From: Candidatus Sifarchaeum subterraneum
GTDB taxonomy: Archaea > Asgardarchaeota > Sifarchaeia > Sifarchaeales > Sifarchaeaceae
DNA: 21,441 bases
Direction: 5' to 3'
Assembly (NCBI GenBank): GCA_016292335.1
Contig: JAECRX010000284.1
Span: 1 to 21,441 of the forward strand
The notes beneath the pieces are model-generated. The model was given only the letters and a program-made list of their open reading frames with translations, was not told the origin of the DNA and ran no database searches. Below are positions 1-7,556 of this stretch, piece by piece. Numbering within the stretch: position 1 is the first letter of the stretch; the number at the start of each line of letters is the position of its first letter. The translations under genes were made by a program, and so were the position numbers.

Positions 1-4
1 AAAT

Positions 5-1201
5 ATGCGAGCAGCCATTGAAGTTAACGGTAAAAATATTATCAGTGCAAGCACTCCAGGACTTGCAATTGAGATCCCAGAGGACCGCATCTTCACATAT
101 GAACTCTGGTATGAATTAGACGTTTCCGTACATTTCATATCAATTGACCTCGAAATTCTTGAAGTCGATGTTGTTATCTACACTGAAACTATACCTATAG
201 ATGAAGTAATTAGTGGGCCCACCTCAGGACATTATGGACCTGAGACTATCGACCTCTCTCCGTATCTGAAAACACGTGGGATTGATCTTGCAACAGGCGT
301 TCACAAACTGAATGCGGTAGTGAATTATGTGCCGATACCGGTGCCGATAAGCGCAGGCTCTGTATACACGATGGCAGACGGAGAAACTTCCTCTTTTAAC
401 CAAAACTTTTATGTCGAACTTGAAGGTAACCCTGTGACAAGCGTTGGCGGTGCAGCCGCAGGTGTTGGCGCTGCTGGAGCTGCTGCAGGCGCTGGAGGGG
501 TAGCCATGAATACCGCTCAAGGAAGTTCTGAGGCTACAAAAGCAGCTAAAGCAGCCCGTGATGTGAAAGAGGCTGCAGAAACCGCAAAGAAGGTATCAAC
601 TGGCTCATTACCAGGAACAGCGATATTAAGCCCGACTGATATTCTTAGGGGCTTTCTGGGAGACAGACTTGCAGCTGAAGTTGAAGTCCGGCTTCGTGGT
701 AGACTCCTAGCTATGATCAGAAACAAATGGCGTGGTCAAGATCATCTATGTCCTGCTTGTAATACAAAATGGGAAAAGGCAATCGTAGTGTGTAAAAAAT
801 GCGGTATAGCTCTCGAAGAAGCCGCTAGGAGATATTCTCTGTATCTAAGATCAGTAGCTTTGGGCATGGGAGGAGCCATTGCAAGAGAAAAGGGCATAAC
901 TCCCGATGAGATAGCAAAAAGACTTGGTATTGAGAATGACCTTTCAAGAGAGGTTGGAGCATCAATGTACGATGCCGGATTCATTGGAGCTGATTTTTCA
1001 GGCGTAATTAATGTGGCCAACTTTGCAAGATCTGGATTTTCATTGGGATTCGTCACAGTAATATGGGGTTCACTTCTAGGATTCAACGCAATAGAACCAA
1101 GTTCTCTCGCTTTAGCTATTGGTTTAGGGATTGGCCTTCCTATATTACTCGCTATCTGGCTTAAAACTCGGATATCTGCAAAGTTTGAGAAAGAAGAATA
1201 A
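5..1201 (+). CDS. Unrecognised membrane protein with zinc ribbon and two C-terminal TM segments
   Basis: I do not recognise the family. Residues about 20-140 alternate hydrophobic and polar positions like a beta-sandwich. A low-complexity Gly/Ala stretch (about 148-168) and an Ala/Lys-rich helix (about 175-197) follow. A four-cysteine zinc ribbon uses C249, C252, C263 and C266 (CPAC...CKKC). Two hydrophobic segments near the C-terminus (about 344-361 and 367-387) are separated by a short turn, and the protein ends in charged residues. It is probably anchored by a C-terminal hairpin with most of the chain on one face of the membrane; the absence of a signal peptide suggests the cytoplasmic face. 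The frame is still open upstream of the ATG at the window edge, so the real start may lie outside. A possible T-rich stop signal lies at about 1320-1340. Function unknown; the coding call itself is firm. Confidence 0.8.
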   Translation: MRAAIEVNGKNIISASTPGLAIEIPEDRIFTYELWYELDVSVHFISIDLEILEVDVVIYTETIPIDEVISGPTSGHYGPETIDLSPYLKTRGIDLATGVHKLNAVVNYVPIPVPISAGSVYTMADGETSSFNQNFYVELEGNPVTSVGGAAAGVGAAGAAAGAGGVAMNTAQGSSEATKAAKAARDVKEAAETAKKVSTGSLPGTAILSPTDILRGFLGDRLAAEVEVRLRGRLLAMIRNKWRGQDHLCPACNTKWEKAIVVCKKCGIALEEAARRYSLYLRSVALGMGGAIAREKGITPDEIAKRLGIENDLSREVGASMYDAGFIGADFSGVINVANFARSGFSLGFVTVIWGSLLGFNAIEPSSLALAIGLGIGLPILLAIWLKTRISAKFEKEE

Positions 1202-1463
1202 CTTTTCATCAGAAAAGACACAAAAAAAGTTACAAATAAGGTTTAACAGTGATAGACTAAAAAATTTAGGAGTACCAGTGAGGAAGCAAGTCACCACACC
1301 TTCTTTATTTGAAAGCTCCCCCTCCTTTCTTATTTTCTTCAACTAAACCTCAATTAATTATCTGATTTCAAATTTATTTTAACGATTAACAAAACTATGT
1401 TCAAGAACGATATTGAAAAGAATTCTTCACTTTTTACATGTAGATAACTCCTCTTAAGACTCA

Positions 1464-1470
1464 TTTTTAT
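1464..1470 (+). promoter_or_regulatory. TATA box of the dihydropteroate synthase gene
   Basis: TTTTTAT centred near 1468 lies about 29 bases before the TTG at 1497. With the usual archaeal spacing the transcript would begin at about 1494, so the mRNA would be nearly leaderless. No Shine-Dalgarno sequence precedes the TTG, which agrees with this. Confidence 0.45.
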
Positions 1471-1496
1471 CTTAGAAGCTTGGTAAACTCGAATTC

Positions 1497-2765
1497 TTGG
1501 ATGGGCAAACCGATTTGAACCAAACATCTAAATTTGAGCTAAAAGCAGACCTTGCGGGAGTCCTTGTTGGAGATAATTATCCTGTTAAGATTGTTGGTGT
1601 GATAAATCTTAGCCCCGAGTCTTTTTTTAAACCCTCTGTCCATACCAAAGTTGACGAAATTTCACAAGTTGCATATAGAATGCAAGAAGATGGAGCAGAT
1701 ATCTTGGATTTGGGTGCCGCATCAACTGCCCCCCCTGAATATAAGGATTCATTTTTAGTCTCTTTAGAAGTTGAAAAGAAGAGAATTATCCCCGCAATAA
1801 GGGCTGTTAGGGATGTAACCGATGTTCCAATATCCATTGACACTCAAAGGTCTGAGATTGCTAAAATAGCTCTTGAAAACGGAGCAGAGATTGTTAATGA
1901 CGTCAGTGGTTTTAAAAAAGACCCAAATATGGCTAAAGTAGTTTCTGATTTTGGAGTTCCAGTAATCCTTATGGCCACAGAAAAGAATCCAGGGGATGCG
2001 TGTAAAATTGAAGGGATCAGATCTGCATTGAGATCAAGTATTGAAATTGCTATAAACCATGGAATAAGTTTTAATCAAATCGTTGTAGATCCAGGTATCG
2101 GTTTTGGTAAACCTTATGAGTGCGATTTAAACATTTTGAATGATCTGAAGAGGTTGAGAACACTTTTCAGACCAATTTTAGTAGGAATTAGTCGTAAATC
2201 TTTTATAGGAAAAGTTTTGAACATTCCTGAACCCGAAAAACGGCTTTTTGGCTCTTTATCCGCAACTGCAATTGCGGTTTATAATGGAGTTCACATAATC
2301 AGGACGCATGATGTCAGAGAAACACGTGAAGTTGTAAGACTAGCTCAAGCAATTAGGTCTTCACTCGAAAAAGTTGTCAAAGGCGATTACACCGGACAAT
2401 TGGTAGACTCCTTGCGAGACATAAGTGATGCTGAAGACATGTTTCGAATCATTGATTCAAGTGAAATAGGGATAAGGCTCATGAAAAAGAAAGCGATCCA
2501 CCTGCAGATTTTGCTCATGAATCTTGTGACTCCTGCTGCTTTAGCGTTAAAGCAGCATATGTTGTCTGTAGGGGGAGATGTTGTTTTACCCCAAGGAGCA
2601 ATTGATTTCGAGACGAAGAAGTGTGATGTAGTTTTGATGGGAACTGTAGATCAAATCGAAAAAATAATTCCCAAACTTGAGATTCAAAGTTTCGATTTGC
2701 CGATAATTGCTAAATTGCTCAAAGATTTGTTGAACTCATTTTTTCACAATAATTGCCTTGAGTAA
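1497..2765 (+). CDS. folP: Dihydropteroate synthase with C-terminal extension
   Basis: Pterin-binding TIM-barrel enzyme that joins hydroxymethyl-dihydropterin diphosphate to 4-aminobenzoate (or an archaeal aryl donor) in folate/pterin synthesis; cytoplasmic. Family motifs appear in order: GVINLSPESF (34-43), the pterin-site DLGAASTAPP (71-80), ISIDT (112-116), ND in EIVNDVSG (131-138), DPGIGFGK (198-205), SRKSF (232-236) and the closing RTHDV (269-273). The catalytic core ends near residue 290. Residues about 305-422 form an extra domain with conserved-looking LSVGGDVVLPQGAIDF and DVVLMGT segments; I recall similar tails on DHPS of some anaerobic bacteria and archaea. The TTG start is inferred from the TATA position; no nearer ATG exists before the first motif. 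The 3' end overlaps the convergent CBS gene by 30 bp. Confidence 0.88.
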   Translation: MDGQTDLNQTSKFELKADLAGVLVGDNYPVKIVGVINLSPESFFKPSVHTKVDEISQVAYRMQEDGADILDLGAASTAPPEYKDSFLVSLEVEKKRIIPAIRAVRDVTDVPISIDTQRSEIAKIALENGAEIVNDVSGFKKDPNMAKVVSDFGVPVILMATEKNPGDACKIEGIRSALRSSIEIAINHGISFNQIVVDPGIGFGKPYECDLNILNDLKRLRTLFRPILVGISRKSFIGKVLNIPEPEKRLFGSLSATAIAVYNGVHIIRTHDVRETREVVRLAQAIRSSLEKVVKGDYTGQLVDSLRDISDAEDMFRIIDSSEIGIRLMKKKAIHLQILLMNLVTPAALALKQHMLSVGGDVVLPQGAIDFETKKCDVVLMGTVDQIEKIIPKLEIQSFDLPIIAKLLKDLLNSFFHNNCLE

Positions 2766-3587
2766 GTCCTTATCCTTTATCATTCCCACTAGATCACCTT
2801 TTGAATCGACTACAGGCATCTGGTCAATGTCGAACTTTCTCATTTTCTTTGCAATCTCAATTACCGGGGCTTGTTCAAACGCAGTAACCACTTGTTTTAT
2901 TGCTACATCTCGAACGGGATTTTTTGGAAGTTTAAGTTCTTTTGTGGTAATCCAAAGAACGCTAGAGGCATCCCAAGACCAGGCTTCCCCTTCTGTGGCT
3001 GCTGATAGGTCTGACATTTTTCTTTCAGTACTTACTTCAGCTACGCTAAGTACATCTGCATCAGTTACAATTCCAGATAAAGAACTATCATCATCTAAAA
3101 CACAGAGGGCTTGAACATTTGCAAGTTTCATAATTTCAAGTGCAACAGAGATGGGAGTTCCCTCGTAGACAGCGACAAGTTCCCTTTCGAAGAAATGCAT
3201 AATTGGTTCGTGGATTTTACTCTTCGGCAAGAACTTATTGACAAGGTCATAAACAGTTACGATTCCAACCAATTCTTTATCGGAAATTACGGGAAGTCTT
3301 CTAAATGGGTTATTCAATAAAATATTTGCTGCTTCAATGATTGATGTTTTTGGATGTACTGTGTTAACATCTCTTGTCATCAATAGTGCAAGTTGATTTT
3401 CGCTAGGTTTTTCCATTAAATCGGTTCGGGTTACAATTCCAATGAGAACAGAGGTATCATCTTCTTGTTTTATGCATGGAAAACCTGAATGCCCGGTTTC
3501 TTTGAAGAGTTGTAATACCTCTTCTCTGGTTCCCGGGACTTTGGCGTATATAACCTCTTTGGTCATTATTTCTTCTACTGATTCCAA
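2736..3587 (-). CDS. Four-CBS-domain protein
   Basis: Composed almost entirely of four CBS modules, which in other proteins bind adenosyl ligands (AMP, ATP, SAM) and act as energy or metabolite sensors. The modules lie at about residues 5-60, 66-120, 127-183 and 226-283, each ending in a LxGIVTxxDL-like signature (LIGIVTRTDL, LVGIVTVYDL, LSGIVTDADV, LVGMIKDKDL). A linker of about 40 residues with a Trp-containing AWSWDASSVLWI segment separates the third and fourth modules. There is no attached catalytic domain, so it is probably a stand-alone regulatory protein; ligand and partner cannot be read. The TTG start at 3587 is supported by a strong Shine-Dalgarno (GAGGAGGAG) a few bases upstream on the minus strand. 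Its last codons lie inside the 3' end of the convergent folP. Confidence 0.9.
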   Translation of the reverse strand: MESVEEIMTKEVIYAKVPGTREEVLQLFKETGHSGFPCIKQEDDTSVLIGIVTRTDLMEKPSENQLALLMTRDVNTVHPKTSIIEAANILLNNPFRRLPVISDKELVGIVTVYDLVNKFLPKSKIHEPIMHFFERELVAVYEGTPISVALEIMKLANVQALCVLDDDSSLSGIVTDADVLSVAEVSTERKMSDLSAATEGEAWSWDASSVLWITTKELKLPKNPVRDVAIKQVVTAFEQAPVIEIAKKMRKFDIDQMPVVDSKGDLVGMIKDKDLLKAIIVKK

Positions 3588-3854
3588 TATTTTCTCCTCC
3601 TCAAGGATTGGAGTCGCTTGGTCTCGCTTTGCCCCCTTTATGTTTTTTTTAGTTAAGAAAAAGTTTAGAATTTTTCAGTAAATAGTAGACTATATCTATT
3701 TTTCACTTTAAAGATTTCCTTAAAAAATTAATAAGGTAATTTCTAGAGGTTTTTGATTTTTCTCTTCTTTTTATAAGATTGTGAGAATTTCTTTAATTAA
3801 GTGATCATCTCAGAATCAGAGTTTGATTTTCTGCTAAGGAAAGAAAAACGAAAC

Positions 3855-4502
3855 CTAAACAGGTGCGTTTCCTTCTCCTCTAATGTGATATAGCATGATT
3901 CTTCTAGCACATTCTGCAAAAGTTCTAACGACGCCATCTCCCTTGATTGCGACAGTCTCAAAAATGAGTGGATTCCATAGAGAAAGCGGATTCGCCATCT
4001 CATAAATTAAGTTGTATTCTTTTAGCAGTTTCTCCATTTCTCCTCTTGGGGGGTGATCTACCAGGTCAATTTTGTTTAGTTGGACAATCCATGGGAGGTT
4101 ATCGATTAATTTATGTCCTTCAGCTTCTACAATCTTAACCATTTCAGTTAATGATTCTACATTTTCTTGCCATAATTCTTTTTGGGAGTCCGCTACAAAT
4201 ATCAAACCATCAGACCCATGATATACGGTTTTACGCAGATGTCTGAACCTTGGTTGCCCCGCTACAGTGTAGACTTGAAAAAATATCTTTTTTCTGGCTA
4301 CTTGGAAGACGCCACGGTCAAAAAATAATGTACTACCTCCGGCCATGTCGATTTTGGTCATATCACTTGTTGGTGTTATGTTTGATTCTCTTTCTCTGGT
4401 AACTTTGTATAACGAGTCTACTGAAGTTGTTTTTCCGCCTCCAGAGGGTCCCCAATATGTGAGTTTAAAGTGAATACTGCCATCGGGCAACTTTCTGACC
4501 AA
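3855..4502 (-). CDS. MglA/Arf-like small GTPase
   Basis: Small Ras-superfamily GTPase of the MglA type. Numbering from the TTG at 4502: P-loop GPSGGGKT (about 18-25), the MglA-like TLFFDRG segment (about 58-64), a G3 region written TVAGQ (79-83) in place of DxxGQ as in MglA (TVPGQ), G4 NKID (143-146), and a weak G5 (VAIKGDGV). No lipidation motif or TM segment is seen, so it is probably cytosolic and membrane-recruited by partners, if at all. The frame also permits a GTG at 4517, but the bases coding for those first codons contain GGAGGAG exactly six bases before the TTG at 4502, so I place the start at 4502. No roadblock/longin partner is adjacent. MglA proteins set cell polarity in bacteria; the archaeal role is not known. 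Confidence 0.87.
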   Translation of the reverse strand: MVRKLPDGSIHFKLTYWGPSGGGKTTSVDSLYKVTRERESNITPTSDMTKIDMAGGSTLFFDRGVFQVARKKIFFQVYTVAGQPRFRHLRKTVYHGSDGLIFVADSQKELWQENVESLTEMVKIVEAEGHKLIDNLPWIVQLNKIDLVDHPPRGEMEKLLKEYNLIYEMANPLSLWNPLIFETVAIKGDGVVRTFAECARRIMLYHIRGEGNAPV

Positions 4503-4520
4503 AAAGATCTCCTCCACAAG
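4495..4520 (-). promoter_or_regulatory. Shine-Dalgarno that decides the GTPase start
   Basis: On the minus strand GTGGAGGAGATCTTTTTG runs from 4517 to 4500. The GGAGGAG core followed by six bases and TTG is a canonical initiation site, whereas nothing resembling a Shine-Dalgarno precedes the GTG at 4517. Confidence 0.6.
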
Positions 4521-4959
4521 TGTCCGTATCTTGGGGAAGACAACTGTCTCAGTATTGGTAGTATTACCTCATAAGAACTATAAAATCATCCATGTATTTC
4601 TTCTATCTAAATGGATAAATATATTTTGGAAAGATTATCCACTATTGCTTTTAAAAGTTGGTTTTACTGGTTATGAACATTCAGTTTTTGAAATACCTTA
4701 TTTGAAGAAAAAGTTGCTCTAGAAGAATAAAAACCTTTTATTCTTCTGAATATACTGTAGTTTTGCAAAAAAATGGAGCGCCTGACAGAAGTAAGAAGGA
4801 AAAAATATGAATATTTCGAGAAGAGAGAAAAGATGAACGAAGTAAAGAACTAGCCCTCTTTCCACCTCCAGGATACATTGAAAAAGGATCCCCGCTTCAA
4901 ATGTATGAAATCATATAAATACTCTCTAAGAGACGTCTCTACCATTTTGAGGTTAGAAC
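4503..4959. other. Spacer between divergent GTPase and MazG genes
   Basis: No convincing gene. It holds a possible minus-strand TATA box for the GTPase (about 4577-4585) and the plus-strand TATA box of mazG. A very small reading frame at 4773-4853 (26 codons, mostly Lys, Glu and Arg) has no clear ribosome binding site; I do not call it. Confidence 0.5.
4914..4919 (+). promoter_or_regulatory. TATA box of the MazG-like gene
   Basis: TATAAA in the context ATCATATAAATACTC lies about 44 bases before the ATG at 4960. This predicts transcription from about 4942 and a leader of some 18 bases that would retain the GAGGT ribosome binding site. Confidence 0.6.
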
Positions 4960-5253
4960 ATGCAATATTCCTTGAAAGAATTTCAACGATTAATGAAAGA
5001 CCTCTATTTTGAAAAGGACAAAAAAAGAGGAGTTCATAAGACCTTCTTTTGGATTATCGAGGAAATTGGCGAATTGTCGGAGGCCCTCAGAAAAGAAGAT
5101 CAAGAATTAATAAAAGACGAGATCGCGGATATTATCGCTTGGATTTGCTCTTTAGCGAACCTACTTGAAATAGATATTGAAGATGCCCTCAAAAAATATT
5201 CTGGAACTTGTCCCAAGTGCAATCAGATTCCATGCGAATGTGAAATTGATTAA
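4960..5253 (+). CDS. MazG-like nucleotide pyrophosphohydrolase
   Basis: All-alpha NTP pyrophosphohydrolase of the MazG superfamily, which splits nucleoside triphosphates to monophosphate and pyrophosphate and is thought to remove non-canonical nucleotides. At 97 residues it is a single-domain form. The metal-binding signature is present: E34, E35 and E38 (WIIEEIGEL) and, one helix later, E54 and D57 (KDEIADIIAW). A short cysteine-rich tail (C84, C87, C92, C94; CPKCNQIPCEC) probably binds zinc and is a feature I associate with archaeal members. ATG start with GAGGT six bases upstream and a good TATA box. It is followed after about 130 bp by Sec61-beta on the same strand. The exact substrate cannot be told. 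Confidence 0.87.
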   Translation: MQYSLKEFQRLMKDLYFEKDKKRGVHKTFFWIIEEIGELSEALRKEDQELIKDEIADIIAWICSLANLLEIDIEDALKKYSGTCPKCNQIPCECEID

Positions 5254-5386
5254 ATAAGAAAGATTATTCAACTTCAGTAAAATTTTTGTATCTAAGGTTG
5301 CTAACAAAAAATAATATAAAAAATGTAAAGATGTGCGGAATGCAAGTAGAAACATTTGATCTATTCAAAGTTTGTGTGATGAAAAA

Positions 5387-5581
5387 ATGAGTAAAAAAAA
5401 GAGCAGAAGAAGAAGGGAAGGACCGATGCCAGCCGCAAGTGCAGGGCTAATTCGCTTCTACCAAGATGATTCACCAGGTATACATGTTGGTCCAGGAGCA
5501 GTTGTTTTGATATCAGTATCAGTGATAATCGCCGTGGTTATTGGGCATTTATATCAACAAGGGTTGATTCCACTTCCTTAA
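5387..5581 (+). CDS. Preprotein translocase subunit Sec61-beta (SecG)
   Basis: Small tail-anchored subunit of the SecYE-beta translocon in the cytoplasmic membrane. The 64 residues show the archaeal layout: a basic N-terminus (KKKSRRRRE), the conserved GPMPAASAGLIRFYQDD segment (about 12-28), then GIHVGPGAV leading into one TM helix (about 38-58) and a short tail. The frame also has an ATG at 5372, but the ATG at 5387 begins the typical MSKKK sequence and is preceded by GTGATG, which can pair with 16S rRNA, so I choose 5387. The gene stands alone between mazG and a gene-poor stretch. Confidence 0.9.
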   Translation: MSKKKSRRRREGPMPAASAGLIRFYQDDSPGIHVGPGAVVLISVSVIIAVVIGHLYQQGLIPLP

Positions 5582-6289
5582 AAGAAATCCTGATTTTAAT
5601 CTTGAAGATCTCAGGTTAAGCACTCCATCCCTCCGCAGGGAAGCTCCCCTTTAAAAGGGGCGAGGAACTGCGATTCGTCGGTTACGATCTCCTCATAGAG
5701 GAGTTTAACGTCCTTCGCGTTGTTTGGAAGGCTTAGTTTCATGGAGAGCCATGACATTTAGTGCTTCTGTGGTAGAGTTTGGGACTAAGACACGTATCCC
5801 AGGGCATCTCTAACCCACAAGGCGGCTGTCCCACTTCCAGGAAGTGGGAACTCTAGTCAACTTTTGCATTGTTAGTACCATCAAAAGCTCCGCCCTTCAG
5901 GGCAGAGTAGTTGACATTTCCTCAAGACTTGATCAATATCAGCTAGAAATTGCATCCTTTTTATGGCTACAAATGGCAAAGTCTATTCTTTAGAACAATA
6001 TAAAAAATCAGCTTTTTCTGGAACTTGTCCATTAAATAAAATTGAAGTGTAAAATAGAAATTGTGGATGCTTTTGAAATAAACGTGGAAGAGTGCCCAAA
6101 ATACATCAAGAAGAGTGAGCATTTCTCACTAAAACATGAAAAGGGCAATCAAGAACTTCTTTCCATTTAGAAATTATCACATGTGAAAAGTAGGATTTAA
6201 AGGAAATTAAATCCGCACAAATCATAAAACAATTTCTGGGAGCACAAAAGTATATTTAGAAAAGAAATGTGGATGTTACTTTTTCTTTC
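5582..6289. other. Gene-poor spacer with mobile-element relics
   Basis: No intact gene is visible in these 708 bases. The first half contains four hairpins and GTCAAC/TTGAC edge motifs resembling ends of IS200/IS605 elements (separate entry). The second half is AT-rich and holds two small overlapping frames in different registers (5963-6052, 29 codons; 6042-6170, 42 codons from a TTG), which could be pieces of one decayed small gene; support is too weak for a call. Confidence 0.5.
5625..5920. mobile_element. IS200/IS605-like end relic or palindrome-associated element
   Basis: Four hairpins lie in under 270 bases: CCCCTTTAAAAGGGG (5646-5660), CTCCTC-ATA-GAGGAG (5689-5703), CCCACTTC-CAG-GAAGTGGG (5830-5848) and CTC-C-GCCC-TTCA-GGGC-A-GAG (5888-5907). 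The third is followed by GTCAAC (5856-5861) and the fourth by AGTAGTTGAC (5908-5915... edge). Imperfect subterminal palindromes next to a TTGAC-type target are typical of IS200/IS605 ends and of the TnpB-associated RNA scaffold. No TnpA or TnpB reading frame survives on either strand, so this is either a non-autonomous palindrome-associated element or a heavily decayed insertion. The stretch between the hairpins shows no coding I can defend. Confidence 0.45.
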
Positions 6290-7300
6290 CTAAGAAACTT
6301 GTGGGAATTCTTTGAGGTCTCTCTGACTAATAAACCTCAATGGTGCTGCAGCAATTTTATACTTTTTCTTCAGCACATTTGCGAATTGTTTGTCGTGACC
6401 ATAAACTGTATAAACTTTCTTGGCTCCAGATTCCAACACGTAATTTAAAAGTTGATTGAAATCAGCATGTGAACTTAGACAAAAGGAAACACCTTTACTA
6501 AAGTGTAAAGCCCAACCAGTTGCAGAAGCTACCCTTATCCGTTTGTCATAAGAAGGGATTTTCCTAACAGAAGAAACAACACAAACACATTCTCCAGAAT
6601 GAAGAATTTCTCGTCCTTCCTCAGAGTCTAACTGTAAGTAAGTTAAGTTAAACCCATTTTCATTATGAACTTCGTTAACTTTAAATGTAACATCGTCAAC
6701 CACAATGGGCACGTGTGTAAAGTTGTTGAGAATCCCAATGATTTCTTGAGCCTTGCCTAGCGAATATACTTTGAAAACAGGAAGATTACCAGTCTTAATT
6801 TGTTCAACAATCCAATGAAGAATTTCTGCGACAGTTTGGCTGCGTGGAGGAAAAATCCAACCCGGGGCCCCATATGTGGATTCGATAATTAGTATATCCG
6901 ATTCTAGCTGTTCCGCTGCTTTTAAGGTAAAAGTATCCACGCAGTTAATGTCCCCAGTATAAACTAAAGTTTTTCCATCACAGGTGATTTTAAATTGGGA
7001 TGAACCCAGGACATGGCCACTGTCATGTAAAGAAATCGTTATATTATCCCCGATCTCTTGTTTTACACCATATTTCAAGGTTTTTACATTTCTTAAAGTC
7101 CTTCTTGATCTTGTTTCAAATATCTTTTTTGTGCTTGAGGTTGTGATTTTAAGAGAGCGATTAGTGACCCCAGAAACATGATCAGAGTGAGCATGAGAAA
7201 TTGCAGTGACGTCTCCAACAGTTTTTGTTGAATTGGGGTCAAATACTATTTTTTTGTTATCAAGGTTAAGATGGATCCCCTTGGACCATTTAGGATGCAA
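6290..7300 (-). CDS. Metallo-beta-lactamase/beta-CASP RNA nuclease (YSH1/CPSF-like)
   Basis: Zinc-dependent nuclease of the MBL/beta-CASP group (the family of COG1236-type, CPSF73-related archaeal enzymes), expected to cut or trim RNA in the cytoplasm. Motifs seen: HAHSDH (36-41, two-metal site), GHVLGSSQ (95-102, H96), YTGD (114-117), the beta-CASP motif-A region IIESTYG (138-144), GKAQE (182-186), SSHADF (276-281) and YGHDKQF (300-306). At 336 residues it lacks the N-terminal KH domains of archaeal CPSF1 and is a short family member. I read the start as TTG at 7300, with GGAGTG about eight bases upstream; no ATG is available nearby in frame. It follows the 45-aa zinc ribbon gene by 54 bases on the same strand and may be co-transcribed with it. 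Confidence 0.87.
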   Translation of the reverse strand: MHPKWSKGIHLNLDNKKIVFDPNSTKTVGDVTAISHAHSDHVSGVTNRSLKITTSSTKKIFETRSRRTLRNVKTLKYGVKQEIGDNITISLHDSGHVLGSSQFKITCDGKTLVYTGDINCVDTFTLKAAEQLESDILIIESTYGAPGWIFPPRSQTVAEILHWIVEQIKTGNLPVFKVYSLGKAQEIIGILNNFTHVPIVVDDVTFKVNEVHNENGFNLTYLQLDSEEGREILHSGECVCVVSSVRKIPSYDKRIRVASATGWALHFSKGVSFCLSSHADFNQLLNYVLESGAKKVYTVYGHDKQFANVLKKKYKIAAAPLRFISQRDLKEFPQVS

Positions 7301-7354
7301 GACAAGCGCACTCCAAATTTTTAAATTTTTAAAAAGTAGAAAAAAGAGTATGGG

Positions 7355-7492
7355 TTACTCCCATTCATGTCCACAGTCCCTACAAACCCATTTCTTTGCA
7401 TACATAGGCACATGGGCAGCATAGCCAATAATTCTGGTTTTATCTTCTTTTTGTTTTACATTGGTTGACTTGCAATTGCTGCATGTTGGCAT
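7355..7492 (-). CDS. Small zinc ribbon protein, 45 aa
   Basis: Short gene with two CxxC knuckles: CSNC at residues 4-7 and CRDC at 37-40, followed by GHEWE, the usual C-terminal half of a zinc ribbon of transcription-factor or ribosomal-protein type. Between them lie basic and aromatic residues (RIIGYAAHVPMYAKKW). The ATG at 7492 has GGTGAG five bases upstream and a TATA box about 40 bases upstream, so expression is well supported. The gene is directly upstream of, and on the same strand as, the beta-CASP nuclease, which hints at a shared transcript and perhaps a nucleic-acid role. I cannot name the family. Confidence 0.72.
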   Translation of the reverse strand: MPTCSNCKSTNVKQKEDKTRIIGYAAHVPMYAKKWVCRDCGHEWE

Positions 7493-7528
7493 TTTTCTCA
7501 CCTGAATTCGTATTTTTCTATACTTTTG

Positions 7529-7534
7529 TTATAA
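7529..7534 (-). promoter_or_regulatory. TATA box upstream of the zinc ribbon gene
   Basis: On the minus strand AACTTATAACAAAAG places TTATAA about 40 bases before the ATG at 7492. The predicted transcript would begin near 7506 and keep the GGTGAG ribosome binding site. Confidence 0.5.
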
Positions 7535-7556
7535 GTTATTTATTATTTTCCTCTAT

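Noticed and set aside
4531..4722. 63-codon plus-strand frame in the GTPase-MazG spacer
   Set aside because: No ribosome binding site or familiar pattern; it covers the promoter region of the minus-strand GTPase.
5582..5920. Intact TnpB gene on either strand
   Set aside because: Stops interrupt every frame within about 60 codons and no DRD or zinc-finger motif is visible; only end-like hairpins remain.
5963..6170. Two overlapping small frames (29 and 42 codons) in different registers
   Set aside because: They could be a frameshifted small gene, but no motif or promoter supports this beyond chance in AT-rich DNA.
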